Origin: Planctomycetota bacterium
GTDB taxonomy: Bacteria; Planctomycetota; PUPC01; JACPCR01
Assembly: GCA_027625095.1 (NCBI GenBank)
Contig: JAQBXN010000059.1
Coordinates: 1 to 48,737 of the forward strand
DNA: 48,737 nucleotides
Direction: 5' to 3'
Shown: positions 24,911-34,295 of the stretch, one piece after another
Layout of the letters: the number at the start of each line of letters is the position of its first letter
Position numbering within the stretch: position 1 is the first letter of the stretch
Translations under genes and position numbers: made by a program
Notes under the pieces: model-generated
What the model saw: the letters and a program-made list of their open reading frames with translations, nothing else
Database searches by the model: none
Told to the model about the DNA's origin: nothing

Positions 24911-25093
24911 GACCGCAGAAGGGTAAGTTCCAGAGCGCTCGAATTCGAATCGAACTTGACCTTATCGATGGTGAGCAGTAACTGGAGCTTTCGCGGGTAA
25001 GAGTGTTCGCCCCGCAGGAGCGCGCTCTCCGGGCCATCGTTAAGCCTGTTTTTTTCGAGCCGCGCCCAGCCCTGAATCCGAGAGGTAAACCCC

Positions 25094-26749
25094 ATGTCAG
25101 ATGTCTGGAATTTCGAACCTGAACTCCTTGAATCACTCGACAATGGTGTCGTCGGAATTCTGGGTTCGCAAAAGCCCAACGGGCAGTTTGGTACCGAGCC
25201 CTGGATATGCAATGACCAGAACGACCTGTTCCCATTGGCCGTTGCCTGGTCACTTGAGGAGAGCGCCCATCACTACAGCGACCGTGTGCTTGAAGCCATC
25301 CTGCTTGGCGGAGATGCGCTGATTGAAGATGCCGACGACAACGCCATGTGGACGTTCCGCAAGAAGGACCATTCAACATGGGGACAGATTCACCAGCCCT
25401 GGACTTACAGCCGATGGATTCGCGCCTACTATCTGACACGGGATGCGTTCGCCCCGGATGACCGGGAGCGCTGGGACAATTTTCTGCAGTTCGCATTCAC
25501 ACGTATCGCTGAAGAAAACCTCGCCCGGCTGCATAACATCCCCGCGCATCATGCCATGGCACTTTACTTCGCCGGGAAACTTTTCAATCGCGAAGAATGG
25601 CTGAGCCAGTCACGGGAATTTCTGCACCGGGTTGTCGACTCGCAGACCCCTGATGGCTGGTGGGCCGAACATGCCGGGCCGGTCGTCATGTATAACTTTG
25701 TTTATGTCGAATCATTGGGCACGTATTACTCGATTTCAAAAGATGAATATGTGCTGCCGAGCCTGGAGCGGGCCGCAACCTACCACTCGAATTTTGTGTA
25801 TCCCGACGGAAGTATGGTTGAGACCATCGACGGGCGGAACTCCTGGCATGCGGGAGTGCGCGTGGGCAACCCCGGCCTCACCCACACTGCCAAGGGGCGC
25901 GGCTTTTTAAAGCAGCAGCATGCCCATCAAATTGCTGGTGGAAAGAACTTCAGTGCGGATTACGCCGCGAGCATTCTGTTCCACGGCGCCGAAGGCGAAC
26001 TTGCTCCTACGCCGTCCGGGTTAATCGAGCATACCTATCGTATGAGCGACGACGCTCTCGTCGTACGCCAGGGCCCCTGGTTCTATGTCCTGTCCGCTTA
26101 TTGTGCGCCGATTCCAACCAATCGGTGGGGGCAGGACCGGCAGAATTTCGTGAGCGTGTTCCATGACAAGATCGGGCTTATCGTCGGGGGCGGGAATACC
26201 AAGCTTCAGCCCATGTGGAGTACTTTTACAGTCGGTGAGACCTCGCTCCTGAGCCATACACCGGGTGACCACTCCCCTGATTTTGTGCCGGAGATTCCTT
26301 TGTTCTACGTTCCAACAGAGGGGAGGCTGGCGCCCGATGTGTCTCATGTCTCCTTCAATTACGGCGAGGAAGTCTGTTCGGTATCCGTAGAAATTGAGAG
26401 CGACACGGAACTGAATCTGATCTTTGAGGCGACGACAAATTCTGGGATGCCGGTCGAAGCGCACATCACTCTGATACCGCATCAGGCGCAGACTTTATCC
26501 GGATCTTCGGCCGCTGATATTTCATTGACCGAGGAGCAAGCCAACCACGAAGTGACGTGGATGGAACATGCCGGCTGGCGACTGGAATTACCGGAGGGAG
26601 CAAGTTTCCTCTGGCCGACCTACCCGCACAATCCCTACCGCAAGGGGGGCGAGGCATTCCTGGATGAAGCTCTGATCTCGGTTCGCATCCCATTCTCAAA
26701 AGAGAACGCCAGACAGATTGTGAAGCTTGTTGTTTCAGATCTCTCGTAG
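25094..26749 (+). CDS. Polysaccharide-lyase-like protein (alpha/alpha-toroid plus beta-sandwich)
   Basis: I cannot name the family with certainty. The 551-residue protein begins with a helix-rich half (about 1-300) with tryptophan- and tyrosine-rich motifs (HQPWTYSRWIRAYYLT, GWWAEHAGP, YVESLGTYY). It ends with a beta-rich half (about 310-545). That two-part layout is like heparinase II/III and alginate-lyase relatives. Candidate catalytic residues lie in NFVYVESLGTYY and HQIAGGKNFSADY, but they are not proven. There is no signal peptide. The start is ATG 25094 with AGAGG nine bases upstream. The gene stands alone and is divergent from the YfhO-like gene. Confidence 0.65.
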   Translation: MSDVWNFEPELLESLDNGVVGILGSQKPNGQFGTEPWICNDQNDLFPLAVAWSLEESAHHYSDRVLEAILLGGDALIEDADDNAMWTFRKKDHSTWGQIHQPWTYSRWIRAYYLTRDAFAPDDRERWDNFLQFAFTRIAEENLARLHNIPAHHAMALYFAGKLFNREEWLSQSREFLHRVVDSQTPDGWWAEHAGPVVMYNFVYVESLGTYYSISKDEYVLPSLERAATYHSNFVYPDGSMVETIDGRNSWHAGVRVGNPGLTHTAKGRGFLKQQHAHQIAGGKNFSADYAASILFHGAEGELAPTPSGLIEHTYRMSDDALVVRQGPWFYVLSAYCAPIPTNRWGQDRQNFVSVFHDKIGLIVGGGNTKLQPMWSTFTVGETSLLSHTPGDHSPDFVPEIPLFYVPTEGRLAPDVSHVSFNYGEEVCSVSVEIESDTELNLIFEATTNSGMPVEAHITLIPHQAQTLSGSSAADISLTEEQANHEVTWMEHAGWRLELPEGASFLWPTYPHNPYRKGGEAFLDEALISVRIPFSKENARQIVKLVVSDLS

Positions 26750-26845
26750 TTACATACCGCCTCCAGCCGGTCAGCCCCATCGGTACTCCTCCGATCACGC
26801 CAGCACGTTGACACTCAATGTTGATGAGTTTGGTTTCTCAAAGGG

Positions 26846-28591
26846 TTAAGCGTTGTCTCCTTTGCCTTTTTGAGATCGCAGGGCCTCGTCAAGCATCTCG
26901 GCGATATCCGGGCCCTCCTTCTTCATCTCTTCAAGCAGTTCTTCGTCGATAGTGCCGACGTCGACCACCTCGAGGTTTCCAAACCCCAGGCCTGACATCT
27001 GTCCGTCGATTTCTGTCCGGACGCATTTGGGACAGACGAAGCCCTTGCCTTCTTTTTGTGCCAGGCCGTGGTCGATGTCATTCTGTTCCATCATGTTTCC
27101 GCAGCGGATGCAGAGAAGATCGTCTTCATAATCGAAACCTGGGACTGGTTCGAGAATCGCCAGGGAGGACTCCTCGTCACCATCCTCGGCGCTCTCTACG
27201 CTCTTCCGAAATTCGACCGTCATGCGGTCAGGAGTGGGTTTTTCTTCTTCTTCTTCTTCTTCTTCTTCTTCCTCCTCTTCTTCCAGTCCTGGCATTTCCT
27301 CTAACATTGGTATGGGAGTGCTGCTGCGGAGTTGGAAATGCTTAGGGACAGGATCGAATCCCATGGGGATGGGTGACGGGGGGGCCTCTTCAAGTTCGGG
27401 AATGTCCTCTTCTTTTTCAGCTTCCGGTCGGGGTCTCTTGCGAAGCTCAGGCTCTTCTTTCGGAATAGCATCCAGTGCATTCATGGACTCATCAGGAGTC
27501 GCCTCTCTCGTTCTGCCGGGCTCGACCATAACCAGTCCATCGTGCTCGGTCACGGTGTCGGGAGAGCCCATGGGCTCGGCATCGAGCTTGGGGTCGGGAA
27601 TCTCCTGGCCATATTCCGGGTAAGTGGTTTTGACATGGATAGACATCTCGGAGGCGACAGGTGGGTCCAAGCTATCCATTGGCTCGGGGACCGAAATGCT
27701 GGGCCGCTCGGCGGATTCAGTGGCGAAGGGATCGGCCAAGGCGGCCTCGTTATCACTATTTGCAGATTTCGGCTCTGATACCCTGGGGCTCTCAACAGTT
27801 ACCACTGGGAGGTCCGAATCCTCAAACTCAGGTTCGTCATCCGAGTCAACGGCCGCTAATTCTGGTGCTCCGGGCCCTCTTTCAGCGCGCTCAAGGGCCT
27901 TGCCTGAACTGACAACTTCAATAGGTGGCAAGTCTTCCAAGTCATTTTCGCTGTCTTTGGCGTAGCCGGACTCGACCACTTCGACGGGGGGGAACTCGTC
28001 GTCCCCGGTAGATGGGCGGACTTCTCTGCCTGAGGCTATCACGGTGATCGGGGGGAGGTCTTCTTCTTCTTCTTCTCCTTCATCGTCTAGGCCTTCGATT
28101 TCGGACACCAGGCTTTCGAACTCTCCCAAGGTGTAATCATTCTTTTCCTGCTTAGGGCCGACGCGCCGAAGGACTGTTTTCTTTTCGTCTTCCTGCTCCA
28201 GCCGTTTAGGATTCAGGACGATACGAGTTTTCGTGATCCCGGATTTTTCGACCCTCACAACGGGCTCGGCATTGGTCATGTAGTTGTCGATAGGGCCTTC
28301 AATGCCGCGAATTTCGAAAACGGTGCTGCCTATCTTGAACCGATCCCCGCTGTAGACATTGACCTGTTTGATGGCCTGGTCGTCTTTGAATGTGCCGTTA
28401 CTGCTGCCGAGATCCCTCAGAATAAACGCAGTGCTGTTGTTGGTGACTTCACAGTGAAGCCGGGAAGACATGGCATCCACGATGACAAAATCTGCACCCG
28501 AGCCACGCCCGATCTTGACCGTCTTGCCTTCGGCTACTGGAAATTTGCGACCCTTCATGCGGCCGTTGAGGACGCTTATAAGGATATTCAT
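26846..28591 (-). CDS. FHA-domain scaffold protein with acidic linker and zinc-ribbon-like C-terminus
   Basis: The 581-residue protein starts with a forkhead-associated domain (residues 3-96): KIGRGSGADF near 26-35, SSRLHCEV (43-50) and LGSSNGTF (61-68), which together form a phosphothreonine-binding site. A long disordered acidic region follows, with repeated motifs of the form LPPI-x-V-x-x-SG at about 179-188, 200-209, 221-230 and 261-268. An uninterrupted glutamate run lies in the C-terminal half. The C-terminal 60 residues hold two Cys-x-x-Cys pairs (CIRCG, CPKC), a probable zinc ribbon. No enzyme domain is seen, so it likely binds phosphorylated partners as a scaffold. The FG-GAP gene lies 97 bases upstream on the same strand. 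Confidence 0.85.
   Translation of the reverse strand: MNILISVLNGRMKGRKFPVAEGKTVKIGRGSGADFVIVDAMSSRLHCEVTNNSTAFILRDLGSSNGTFKDDQAIKQVNVYSGDRFKIGSTVFEIRGIEGPIDNYMTNAEPVVRVEKSGITKTRIVLNPKRLEQEDEKKTVLRRVGPKQEKNDYTLGEFESLVSEIEGLDDEGEEEEEDLPPITVIASGREVRPSTGDDEFPPVEVVESGYAKDSENDLEDLPPIEVVSSGKALERAERGPGAPELAAVDSDDEPEFEDSDLPVVTVESPRVSEPKSANSDNEAALADPFATESAERPSISVPEPMDSLDPPVASEMSIHVKTTYPEYGQEIPDPKLDAEPMGSPDTVTEHDGLVMVEPGRTREATPDESMNALDAIPKEEPELRKRPRPEAEKEEDIPELEEAPPSPIPMGFDPVPKHFQLRSSTPIPMLEEMPGLEEEEEEEEEEEEEEKPTPDRMTVEFRKSVESAEDGDEESSLAILEPVPGFDYEDDLLCIRCGNMMEQNDIDHGLAQKEGKGFVCPKCVRTEIDGQMSGLGFGNLEVVDVGTIDEELLEEMKKEGPDIAEMLDEALRSQKGKGDNA
27242..27283. repeat. Trinucleotide microsatellite in the FHA gene
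   Basis: Ten perfect TTC units (27242-27271) plus two CTC and two TTC units encode 14 consecutive glutamates on the minus strand. Length changes of whole units would keep the frame. Confidence 0.9.
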
Positions 28592-28688
28592 GCGGTGTGG
28601 CTGAACCTGTGACCAGAATGATTTGAATCACTGTGCGGGGGACTGGAGGAATTCTAGGCGCACTTGGATTTCGCTTCAAGGACATGGC

Positions 28689-30641
28689 TCACACGAACCA
28701 CTCGTCACCCCGGACGAGGTAGAGCCAACCATTGTCGCAGCCGACCAACAGGTCTGGCTTTGCCGACCCGGTCCAATTCACCGCGCAGGCAGAAACGGAG
28801 TAGGTGCTGAAGCTCAATGGGCCCTCTAATGTCTTGACGATCCGGGGCTGGAACACAGGGTTTTCGTTTGAGCCGGTGTTCTCCAGCAGAAGGATGCTCG
28901 GCCGGCCAAAGAATTCCGCTCCACCAAAGAGATTATTGAGGATATGCGTGTTGTGCTGGGTCACACCGACGAGGATGTCCACGTCACCGTCACCGTCAAA
29001 ATCGCAGGCCGCCAAGTTGGCCCTGCCGGAGTTGGCATACGAGCCGTCGAGCTGGATCGGCCGGCCAAGGTGATCGAGCAGGCGGCGACCTGGCTTGACC
29101 GAAAATTCGCCGTCCCGCTGATGTAGATTGAGGAAACCGTAGGCATCCAGGGCCAGAAGATCCGGTTTGCCATCGCCCGTCCAATCCACGCACGCAGGTT
29201 TTACTCTCCACAAGGTTTCCAGGGGCTTGCCCATTTTCAGGATAGGGACCTCTTCACTGAATTTCGGCTGCTTCGCGGTTCCTGAATTTGGAAGGACACG
29301 AATGCGGCCGGCGAAATCGTTGAGCACGAGATCGAATTTGCCATCCCCATTCCAATCGACGATTTCGGGGCAGGCGTACCCGTAACCGGCATCCACCGGG
29401 CCCAGGATGGTGCCCTGGTCACCTGTCTGAGAGCGGTAAGGTTTGCCATCGAGTCTGAACGGCTTTGGGGTCGAAAAATCAGGCTTTGCATTTGTGCCTT
29501 CGTTTTCGATGAAATCGATGCTGCCGTCGGCTTTGCCCACAAGCAGATCCAAGACGCCGTTTCCGTTCCAGTCGACAGCAACAGGTACCGGCGCTTCGCC
29601 GAGATGTATCACGCGCGCAAACGAATGGAGCGCGCCCGGGGCGCCGAATTTCGTACCGCCGATGGAATCGTCTTCGGTCACGATGGCCGCGATGGCGCCG
29701 TCTCGTGTGCCGAGGACCAGGTCATTGCGATGGAGACGCTCCAGATCCAGCGCGGCGATGACCGGCGAACGATAAGGCGAGGGCAGATTGGATTTGCCTG
29801 AAAATAGGACGTTGTGGCTGGATTCGATTTGGCGCAGGCCAAATTCCAGGGAAGAAAGCCGCTGCGAAAGATCGCCGCTTGCCTCGGGTGCAATCAGGTC
29901 GGGAAGACCGTCGTAATTCCATTCGATGCTGACTGGTGAAGGCACACAACCAAAATCAATCGGCCGTCCGTCCTGAAGCAGGGGCCCGGCCAATGAAAAA
30001 TCAGGGTCCGCATGATTGCGATGATTCTTCATCCAGATGGCGTAGCCGTGGACCGGGCCGCCCTTCCACTGCCCATTCTCATCAAGAGCGATGTTTTTGC
30101 CCGCAGCATCAATCCCGACGCTGCACGCTCCCCATCCCCTGGTTTCGCCGGGAAAATAATCTTTATATGAGAGAACTCCGAGCAACAGATCCAACACCCC
30201 GCTTCTATCCACATCGACCGGACAGAGCTTGGTGACCTCACCGAGTGCGACGATCTCAGGGGGGAGCGGATAACAGGCTGGGGTGCCAAACCAGGGCGAA
30301 TCGTGTGAGCCGATATTGGGATACTTCCAGAGACATCCGTTGTATACGCAGATGATATCGAATCGTGAGGCATAGCCGTTCGGCCATGCTGTCACCGCGG
30401 TGGCTGGCCCGAAATGTTTGATAAACATTCCTTCGTCATAGATCGGCATCCCGGCCTTGTCGCGCTCAACGACTCTGAACAGGCTGACGCCGCGCCCCTC
30501 AATACCTCCTGTATGTGCGATAAGCAGATCGGGCTCGCCCTCATCGCGCCAGTCAACCGGCGTGGGACGGGCATTGAAGCCGATTTTAAGAGGCAGAGTG
30601 ATATAACGATCAAGCGAATAACAGAGTGGCTGGATGGGCAC
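28689..30641 (-). CDS. FG-GAP/VCBS repeat propeller protein without visible signal peptide
   Basis: The 650-residue protein consists almost entirely of FG-GAP repeats that form a beta-propeller. Calcium-binding loops are repeated: DVDRSGVLD, DWNGNGVLD, DWNGDGKFD, DWTGDGKPD and DFDGDGDVD. Such proteins are usually exported and used for adhesion or glycan binding, but no signal peptide is present after the chosen start. The start is GTG 30641; a weak AGGAA lies 12 bases upstream, so the N-terminus may be incomplete. A secreted esterase gene lies 211 bases upstream on the same strand. Confidence 0.83.
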   Translation of the reverse strand: MPIQPLCYSLDRYITLPLKIGFNARPTPVDWRDEGEPDLLIAHTGGIEGRGVSLFRVVERDKAGMPIYDEGMFIKHFGPATAVTAWPNGYASRFDIICVYNGCLWKYPNIGSHDSPWFGTPACYPLPPEIVALGEVTKLCPVDVDRSGVLDLLLGVLSYKDYFPGETRGWGACSVGIDAAGKNIALDENGQWKGGPVHGYAIWMKNHRNHADPDFSLAGPLLQDGRPIDFGCVPSPVSIEWNYDGLPDLIAPEASGDLSQRLSSLEFGLRQIESSHNVLFSGKSNLPSPYRSPVIAALDLERLHRNDLVLGTRDGAIAAIVTEDDSIGGTKFGAPGALHSFARVIHLGEAPVPVAVDWNGNGVLDLLVGKADGSIDFIENEGTNAKPDFSTPKPFRLDGKPYRSQTGDQGTILGPVDAGYGYACPEIVDWNGDGKFDLVLNDFAGRIRVLPNSGTAKQPKFSEEVPILKMGKPLETLWRVKPACVDWTGDGKPDLLALDAYGFLNLHQRDGEFSVKPGRRLLDHLGRPIQLDGSYANSGRANLAACDFDGDGDVDILVGVTQHNTHILNNLFGGAEFFGRPSILLLENTGSNENPVFQPRIVKTLEGPLSFSTYSVSACAVNWTGSAKPDLLVGCDNGWLYLVRGDEWFV

Positions 30642-30852
30642 TTTCTTATGTTCCTGTTGCCTTGGGGCTGGTGATTAGCCCCTATTTTCCCGCAATGTGG
30701 AAATTATCCGTCTGAATCGGTTTCACCACTGACAATGGTGATGCCTGTCGCAGGAATTGTCAGAAGGATGGGGCACCTTTGCGCAGAACGTAAAAGTGAA
30801 ATCAACGCTTTGCAAAGGTGAATGCTTCGTCAGGCCCGCGGGCGAGGAGAAA

Positions 30853-31734
30853 TCAGGGCTTGGCCAGCCATCCGTTTACCTGCATCCAGCCCTTGAGCCG
30901 GTTTCCCCACGTGGCATTCACTTCACCTCCTTTGGTGAGGCCAATGCCGTGGCCACCTTTCTGATAGATATGCATTTCCGCAGGGACGCCAGCCTTCCGC
31001 AGGGCCATATAGAACAAAACGCTGTTCTCCGGGGGGACGCCCCTGTCTTCATTCGTGTGAAACAGGAAGGTCGGCGGAGTCTCATTCGTCACCTGTAGTT
31101 CGTTGGAGAGGTTCTTCACGAGTTCCTGATCGGATTCCTGTTTTCCCAGCAGATTCCTCAAGGAGCCACGGTGCGTGTATTGGGTCGTGAACGAGACCAC
31201 CGGGTAACAGAGGATCAGGAAGTCTGGCCGGCATCCAACCTTTTCGATGGGATCTTCAGATTCCGGCTGACCTGCATCAAAATGGGTTCCGGCGGTCGAT
31301 GCCAGGTGTCCGCCGGCGGAGAACCCCATGATACCAATGCGATCGGGAGTGATTCCATACTTTGACGCATCGCTCCTGACCGTTCGGATAGCTCTCTGCG
31401 CATCGCCGAGCTGAACCGGATGATGGTAACCGTGCGAGCCAAGCCGATAGTGGAGGACAAATGCGGAAACGCCAAAGCCGTTCAGGAATTTGGCAATTTC
31501 GTCCCCCTCATGACCCAGGGCAAGCCCGCCATAACCGCCACCAGGACAGACCACCACAGCCGCGCCGTTGGCCGCGCCTTCGGGTGGGAGATAAATATCC
31601 AGCTTTGGTTTGTCCTTGCCCTCGTCGCCCTTGGCGCCGGGCGCTCCTTCCGGCCACAGATATCGAGTTTCAGGCATGGCTGTCTCCGCATTGAGGTTAG
31701 CGAAAAGCAAGAAAAAGAAAGTTGAAGTGATCAT
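30853..31734 (-). CDS. Secreted alpha/beta-hydrolase (BD-FAE-like esterase)
   Basis: This 293-residue alpha/beta-hydrolase has a Sec signal peptide (FFFLLFANLNA, residues 6-16). The catalytic triad can be read as serine in GFSAGGH, aspartate in TNEDRGVPPENS, and histidine in KGGHGIGL. The oxyanion-site PGGGYGGLA precedes these. Relatives include bifunctional feruloyl/acetyl-xylan esterases and other carbohydrate esterases, so it may remove acyl groups from plant glycans in the periplasm. The neighbourhood of FG-GAP proteins fits extracellular glycan use. The start is ATG 31734; no other gene shares the transcript clearly. Confidence 0.87.
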   Translation of the reverse strand: MITSTFFFLLFANLNAETAMPETRYLWPEGAPGAKGDEGKDKPKLDIYLPPEGAANGAAVVVCPGGGYGGLALGHEGDEIAKFLNGFGVSAFVLHYRLGSHGYHHPVQLGDAQRAIRTVRSDASKYGITPDRIGIMGFSAGGHLASTAGTHFDAGQPESEDPIEKVGCRPDFLILCYPVVSFTTQYTHRGSLRNLLGKQESDQELVKNLSNELQVTNETPPTFLFHTNEDRGVPPENSVLFYMALRKAGVPAEMHIYQKGGHGIGLTKGGEVNATWGNRLKGWMQVNGWLAKP

Positions 31735-31890
31735 GAACGCTCCATATTTGAAGACAGGAAAAGAATCTCAAAGGTGAACTGCCCCAGTTTGGGTCAGCCC
31801 GATGTGGCTTCTTTCTTCAGAAAGCAGATCTGCAGTCAGTAGAGCGCAGCCACGAAATTTTGCGAAGCAGGATGTCGTTCACCAGAGACC

Positions 31891-33036
31891 TCATTTAGTC
31901 TGATTCAGATAGAGCTTGAGATTCTTGGTCTCCCGCCCTGATGCAACGATGTCGAGCTTTCCGTCACCGTTCATATCGGCAAGACGGAGGTCTTCACAGG
32001 CCATCCTGTTGTCGTCAATAATGTGCTCTTTCCAAGCTCCATCCGGCTGCGCTGCATAGAGCCGAATGCCGACTTTGCCGGCTTGGTTTCGATCTCGCCA
32101 GCCGGCAACGATCTGGTCATGTCCCACGCCGAGGAGGTCGCCGCAGGCCAGGGCGTGGCCCGCCTTGAGAGTGTCATCCAACAAGAGTCTCGTCCACAAT
32201 TCGCCGGGATTCGCAGGAGTGTAGAGTGAAAGCATATGCCCGTGAAGGGGCTCAATGGTGACGACGAATCGTTTTCCATCGGGGAGTTTGCCGTTTCTTA
32301 CCTCGCCTCCGGCATTTTCTGAAATCCTGACCTTGTTCCACTTTTCCTTGCCGCGGTCGAGCAATACCGCGCCTTCCTTGCCAACGAACAGGATTTCCTC
32401 GGCGGGGTCATCATCCCACTGCACCGGATCGAGATTGTGTGTCATGTGCATGGAGTCGTCGACAAGCGAAGTTTTCCATTCCTCCGTTCGGTCTTTAGGC
32501 ACAGCATAAGCCAGCAGTTTCACCCCCGCTCCCTGGCCACCTTTGTTGCCGCGACCATGCAGAGGGGCAACCACGAGGTCATAGTCGCCACTGTCGTTCT
32601 TAATCCATCGCATCCGGTGAACGGTCGGCTCATGATGAAGTTTGATGGCCTCGTGCTTCTGGGTTGGGTCGCCGCCAGGCGAAAGGAAGTGAACGCTGCC
32701 GCTGTTGTTGGTGTCGCCGGGGTTCCACCCCGCACCAACGGCAATCTCTGCTTTGCCGTCCCCGTCGATATCCCGGGCATCGAGGCAGACGTGATCAATA
32801 TTGGTGAGTTTGGTGGCGATGACGTGCTTGGTCCAACCTGGATTCTCATACCATGCAAAAATGTCCTTATCCGCGAGAACAATGTCCTTCCTGCCATCGC
32901 CGTTAACGTCTTCGAGCGCCAGGCCGTAACCAATTTTTACTTGGGTATCGATATCGACTTCCTGGAAGTGAATGGCCAGCTCGGCCGGGAGGCTGGAACA
33001 GAGAATGAATACGAGCGAAATCAGGTTGATGAACAT
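31891..33036 (-). CDS. Secreted FG-GAP repeat protein
   Basis: The 381-residue protein carries a signal peptide (MFINLISLVFILCSSLPA) at ATG 33036. An in-frame ATG 30 codons further upstream would put a basic region before the signal peptide, so the shorter start is preferred. The mature part has several FG-GAP propeller repeats with calcium loops such as DVNGDGRKD, DIDGDGKAE and DMNGDGKLD. It likely binds a glycan or cofactor outside the cytoplasm. Neighbours are the secreted esterase and another FG-GAP protein on the same strand. Confidence 0.85.
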   Translation of the reverse strand: MFINLISLVFILCSSLPAELAIHFQEVDIDTQVKIGYGLALEDVNGDGRKDIVLADKDIFAWYENPGWTKHVIATKLTNIDHVCLDARDIDGDGKAEIAVGAGWNPGDTNNSGSVHFLSPGGDPTQKHEAIKLHHEPTVHRMRWIKNDSGDYDLVVAPLHGRGNKGGQGAGVKLLAYAVPKDRTEEWKTSLVDDSMHMTHNLDPVQWDDDPAEEILFVGKEGAVLLDRGKEKWNKVRISENAGGEVRNGKLPDGKRFVVTIEPLHGHMLSLYTPANPGELWTRLLLDDTLKAGHALACGDLLGVGHDQIVAGWRDRNQAGKVGIRLYAAQPDGAWKEHIIDDNRMACEDLRLADMNGDGKLDIVASGRETKNLKLYLNQTK

Positions 33037-33337
33037 AGGGAACAGTTGCTTGAGGAGTTGGCGGATGAAGCGTCTCTTATGACTCCATGAGTTTCCGTCC
33101 GCAAACCATTTAATGCCGAATGCCATTGGAGGATGTGACGAGTTCTGGGGCGTCCTTTACGCTCTGAAGCTGACTTGGTGCTCGCCGAATCGACCGGCCT
33201 GGATTCCCCATTGACGGCGTGCCAATCACCGGATTGGAGGAGGAGTTAATCACCTGGCATGGCAGCAGTATTTTCGAGGAGGACGGATCGATGCCAGCCG
33301 CCGAAATAGTCTGAAAGGTCACGAAAAGCCGATCAGC
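33037..33337. other. Intergenic region upstream of the FG-GAP gene and tRNA-Glu
   Basis: No gene is supported in this stretch. It must contain the leader of the minus-strand FG-GAP gene; no clear promoter for it was found. The tRNA promoter follows directly. Confidence 0.35.
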
Positions 33338-33365
33338 TTGACAAGGGGAAACAGTCATCTAAATT
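33338..33365 (+). promoter_or_regulatory. Sigma-70-type promoter for tRNA-Glu
   Basis: TTGACA (33338-33343), a 16-base spacer, and TAAATT (33360-33365) lie about 18 bases before the tRNA start. The -35 is a perfect match and the -10 is close to consensus. The expected transcription start would be a few bases before the mature 5' end. Confidence 0.7.
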
Positions 33366-33383
33366 CCCGCACATCCTACCGGG

Positions 33384-33459
33384 GGCCCCATCATCTAGTG
33401 GCCTAGGATGCGAGGTTCTCAGCCTCGTCACCGGGGTTCGAATCCCCGTGGGGTCACCA
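33384..33459 (+). tRNA. tRNA-Glu (anticodon CUC)
   Basis: A full cloverleaf can be drawn in 76 bases. The acceptor stem pairs 33384-33390 with 33449-33455, with one G-T pair. The anticodon stem CGAGG/CCTCG encloses loop TTCTCAG, so the anticodon is CTC at 33418-33420. The T-arm is CGGGG/CCCCG with loop TTCGAAT. The encoded CCA end is 33457-33459. A sigma-70 promoter lies upstream and an intrinsic terminator downstream. Confidence 0.95.
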
Positions 33460-33472
33460 TTGTTCGAAAAAG

Positions 33473-33507
33473 GCCGTTCGGCTAGCCAGTCGAACGGCTT
33501 TCTTTTT
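33473..33507 (+). terminator. Intrinsic terminator after tRNA-Glu
   Basis: GCCGTTCG (33473-33480) pairs perfectly with CGAACGGC (33491-33498) around a ten-base loop, followed by TTTCTTTTT. It lies 13 bases after the encoded CCA of tRNA-Glu. Confidence 0.9.
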
Positions 33508-33739
33508 GTCATGCAAGGGGTTGAAGCCGTTCTGTGGGGTTCGAACTTTTCTCACTGAAAGCCCTAATTCGCGGCGCACCACGAACAACACCTTTCTCAG
33601 CAAGGACATGAACCGTTCGAATCCCCTAAGGTCCTTAGACGCTTGCGTGCCCTTCGCAAACTTTCATTGGCCCGCTACAATGCGGGCGTTGGAATTCCAG
33701 TTTTACGCTAGGTCGAATCTTCAGAGTCAGGAGGAGAAC

Positions 33740-33949
33740 ATGGAACTGAAAAATGATGTCCTCACGGCAGCTCAGCGAGGCGAACATGTCAAGATTCAGG
33801 CCGAGGGCCACACGTTTTATCTTCTGAGCCGCGAAGCGTATGACGAGTTTGGAAAAGTCGATTACGACGCGATGTCAACGGAAGAGATGAATCTGCTGGC
33901 GGACGAAGCTTGCGCCATTATCTCCGAGAGTGAGGCTGATGGATATTGA
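33740..33949 (+). CDS. Antitoxin of a MazEF-type pair
   Basis: The 69-residue acidic protein begins at ATG 33740, preceded by a clear AGGAGG Shine-Dalgarno. The open frame runs further upstream, but that part has no ribosome site and no antitoxin-like sequence. The protein has alternating acidic residues and a VKIQAEGHTFYLLSREAYDE segment. Its stop overlaps the toxin gene by 11 bases. As antitoxin it would bind and neutralise the MazF-like protein and repress the operon; this is inferred from position, since the sequence has no strong family signature. Confidence 0.7.
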   Translation: MELKNDVLTAAQRGEHVKIQAEGHTFYLLSREAYDEFGKVDYDAMSTEEMNLLADEACAIISESEADGY

Positions 33950-34295
33950 ACGGGGCGATGTTTATCTCGCTCGGTTTCCACACGCGGCGGGGACCCGGGG
34001 AAAGAAACGACCAGTCGTAGTCGTTCAAGCCGATCCTTACAACCGCAAGTTGCGGCATGCCGTCGTCGTACAACTCACCACCAATCTGGCTGACCGGGAT
34101 GACGCGGCTTGCCTTTTCATCGCAGCGGACAGTAACGCAGGCCGCTCGGCAGGGCTCTCCAAGGACAGCGTATTCTCAGGATATCTGATTTCACTAATGA
34201 GCGAAGATCGATTGAAGGAGCAAATCGATCGATTGCCGGATGAAATGATGCAAGAGATCGGGGAGTGCCTTCGAAATGCCCTGGATCTGAATTGA
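33939..34295 (+). CDS. MazF/PemK-family endoribonuclease toxin
   Basis: This 118-residue protein has the PemK/MazF fold signature: ERGDVYLARFP at the N-terminus, then RPVVVVQADPYN and VVVQLTTN. Family members are sequence-specific mRNA interferases. ATG 33939 is the likely start; a GTG three codons upstream is also possible. It overlaps the antitoxin stop by 11 bases, so the two are translationally coupled. It sits directly after a tRNA gene, a common insertion neighbourhood. Confidence 0.85.
   Translation: MDIERGDVYLARFPHAAGTRGKKRPVVVVQADPYNRKLRHAVVVQLTTNLADRDDAACLFIAADSNAGRSAGLSKDSVFSGYLISLMSEDRLKEQIDRLPDEMMQEIGECLRNALDLN

Noticed and set aside
30661..30852. Promoter between the FG-GAP and esterase genes
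   Set aside because: No convincing -35/-10 pair with normal spacing was found on the minus strand.
31775..31803. Repeat shared with 44310-44340 (CTGACCCAAA-like)
   Set aside because: Only a core of about ten bases is shared, which could be chance.
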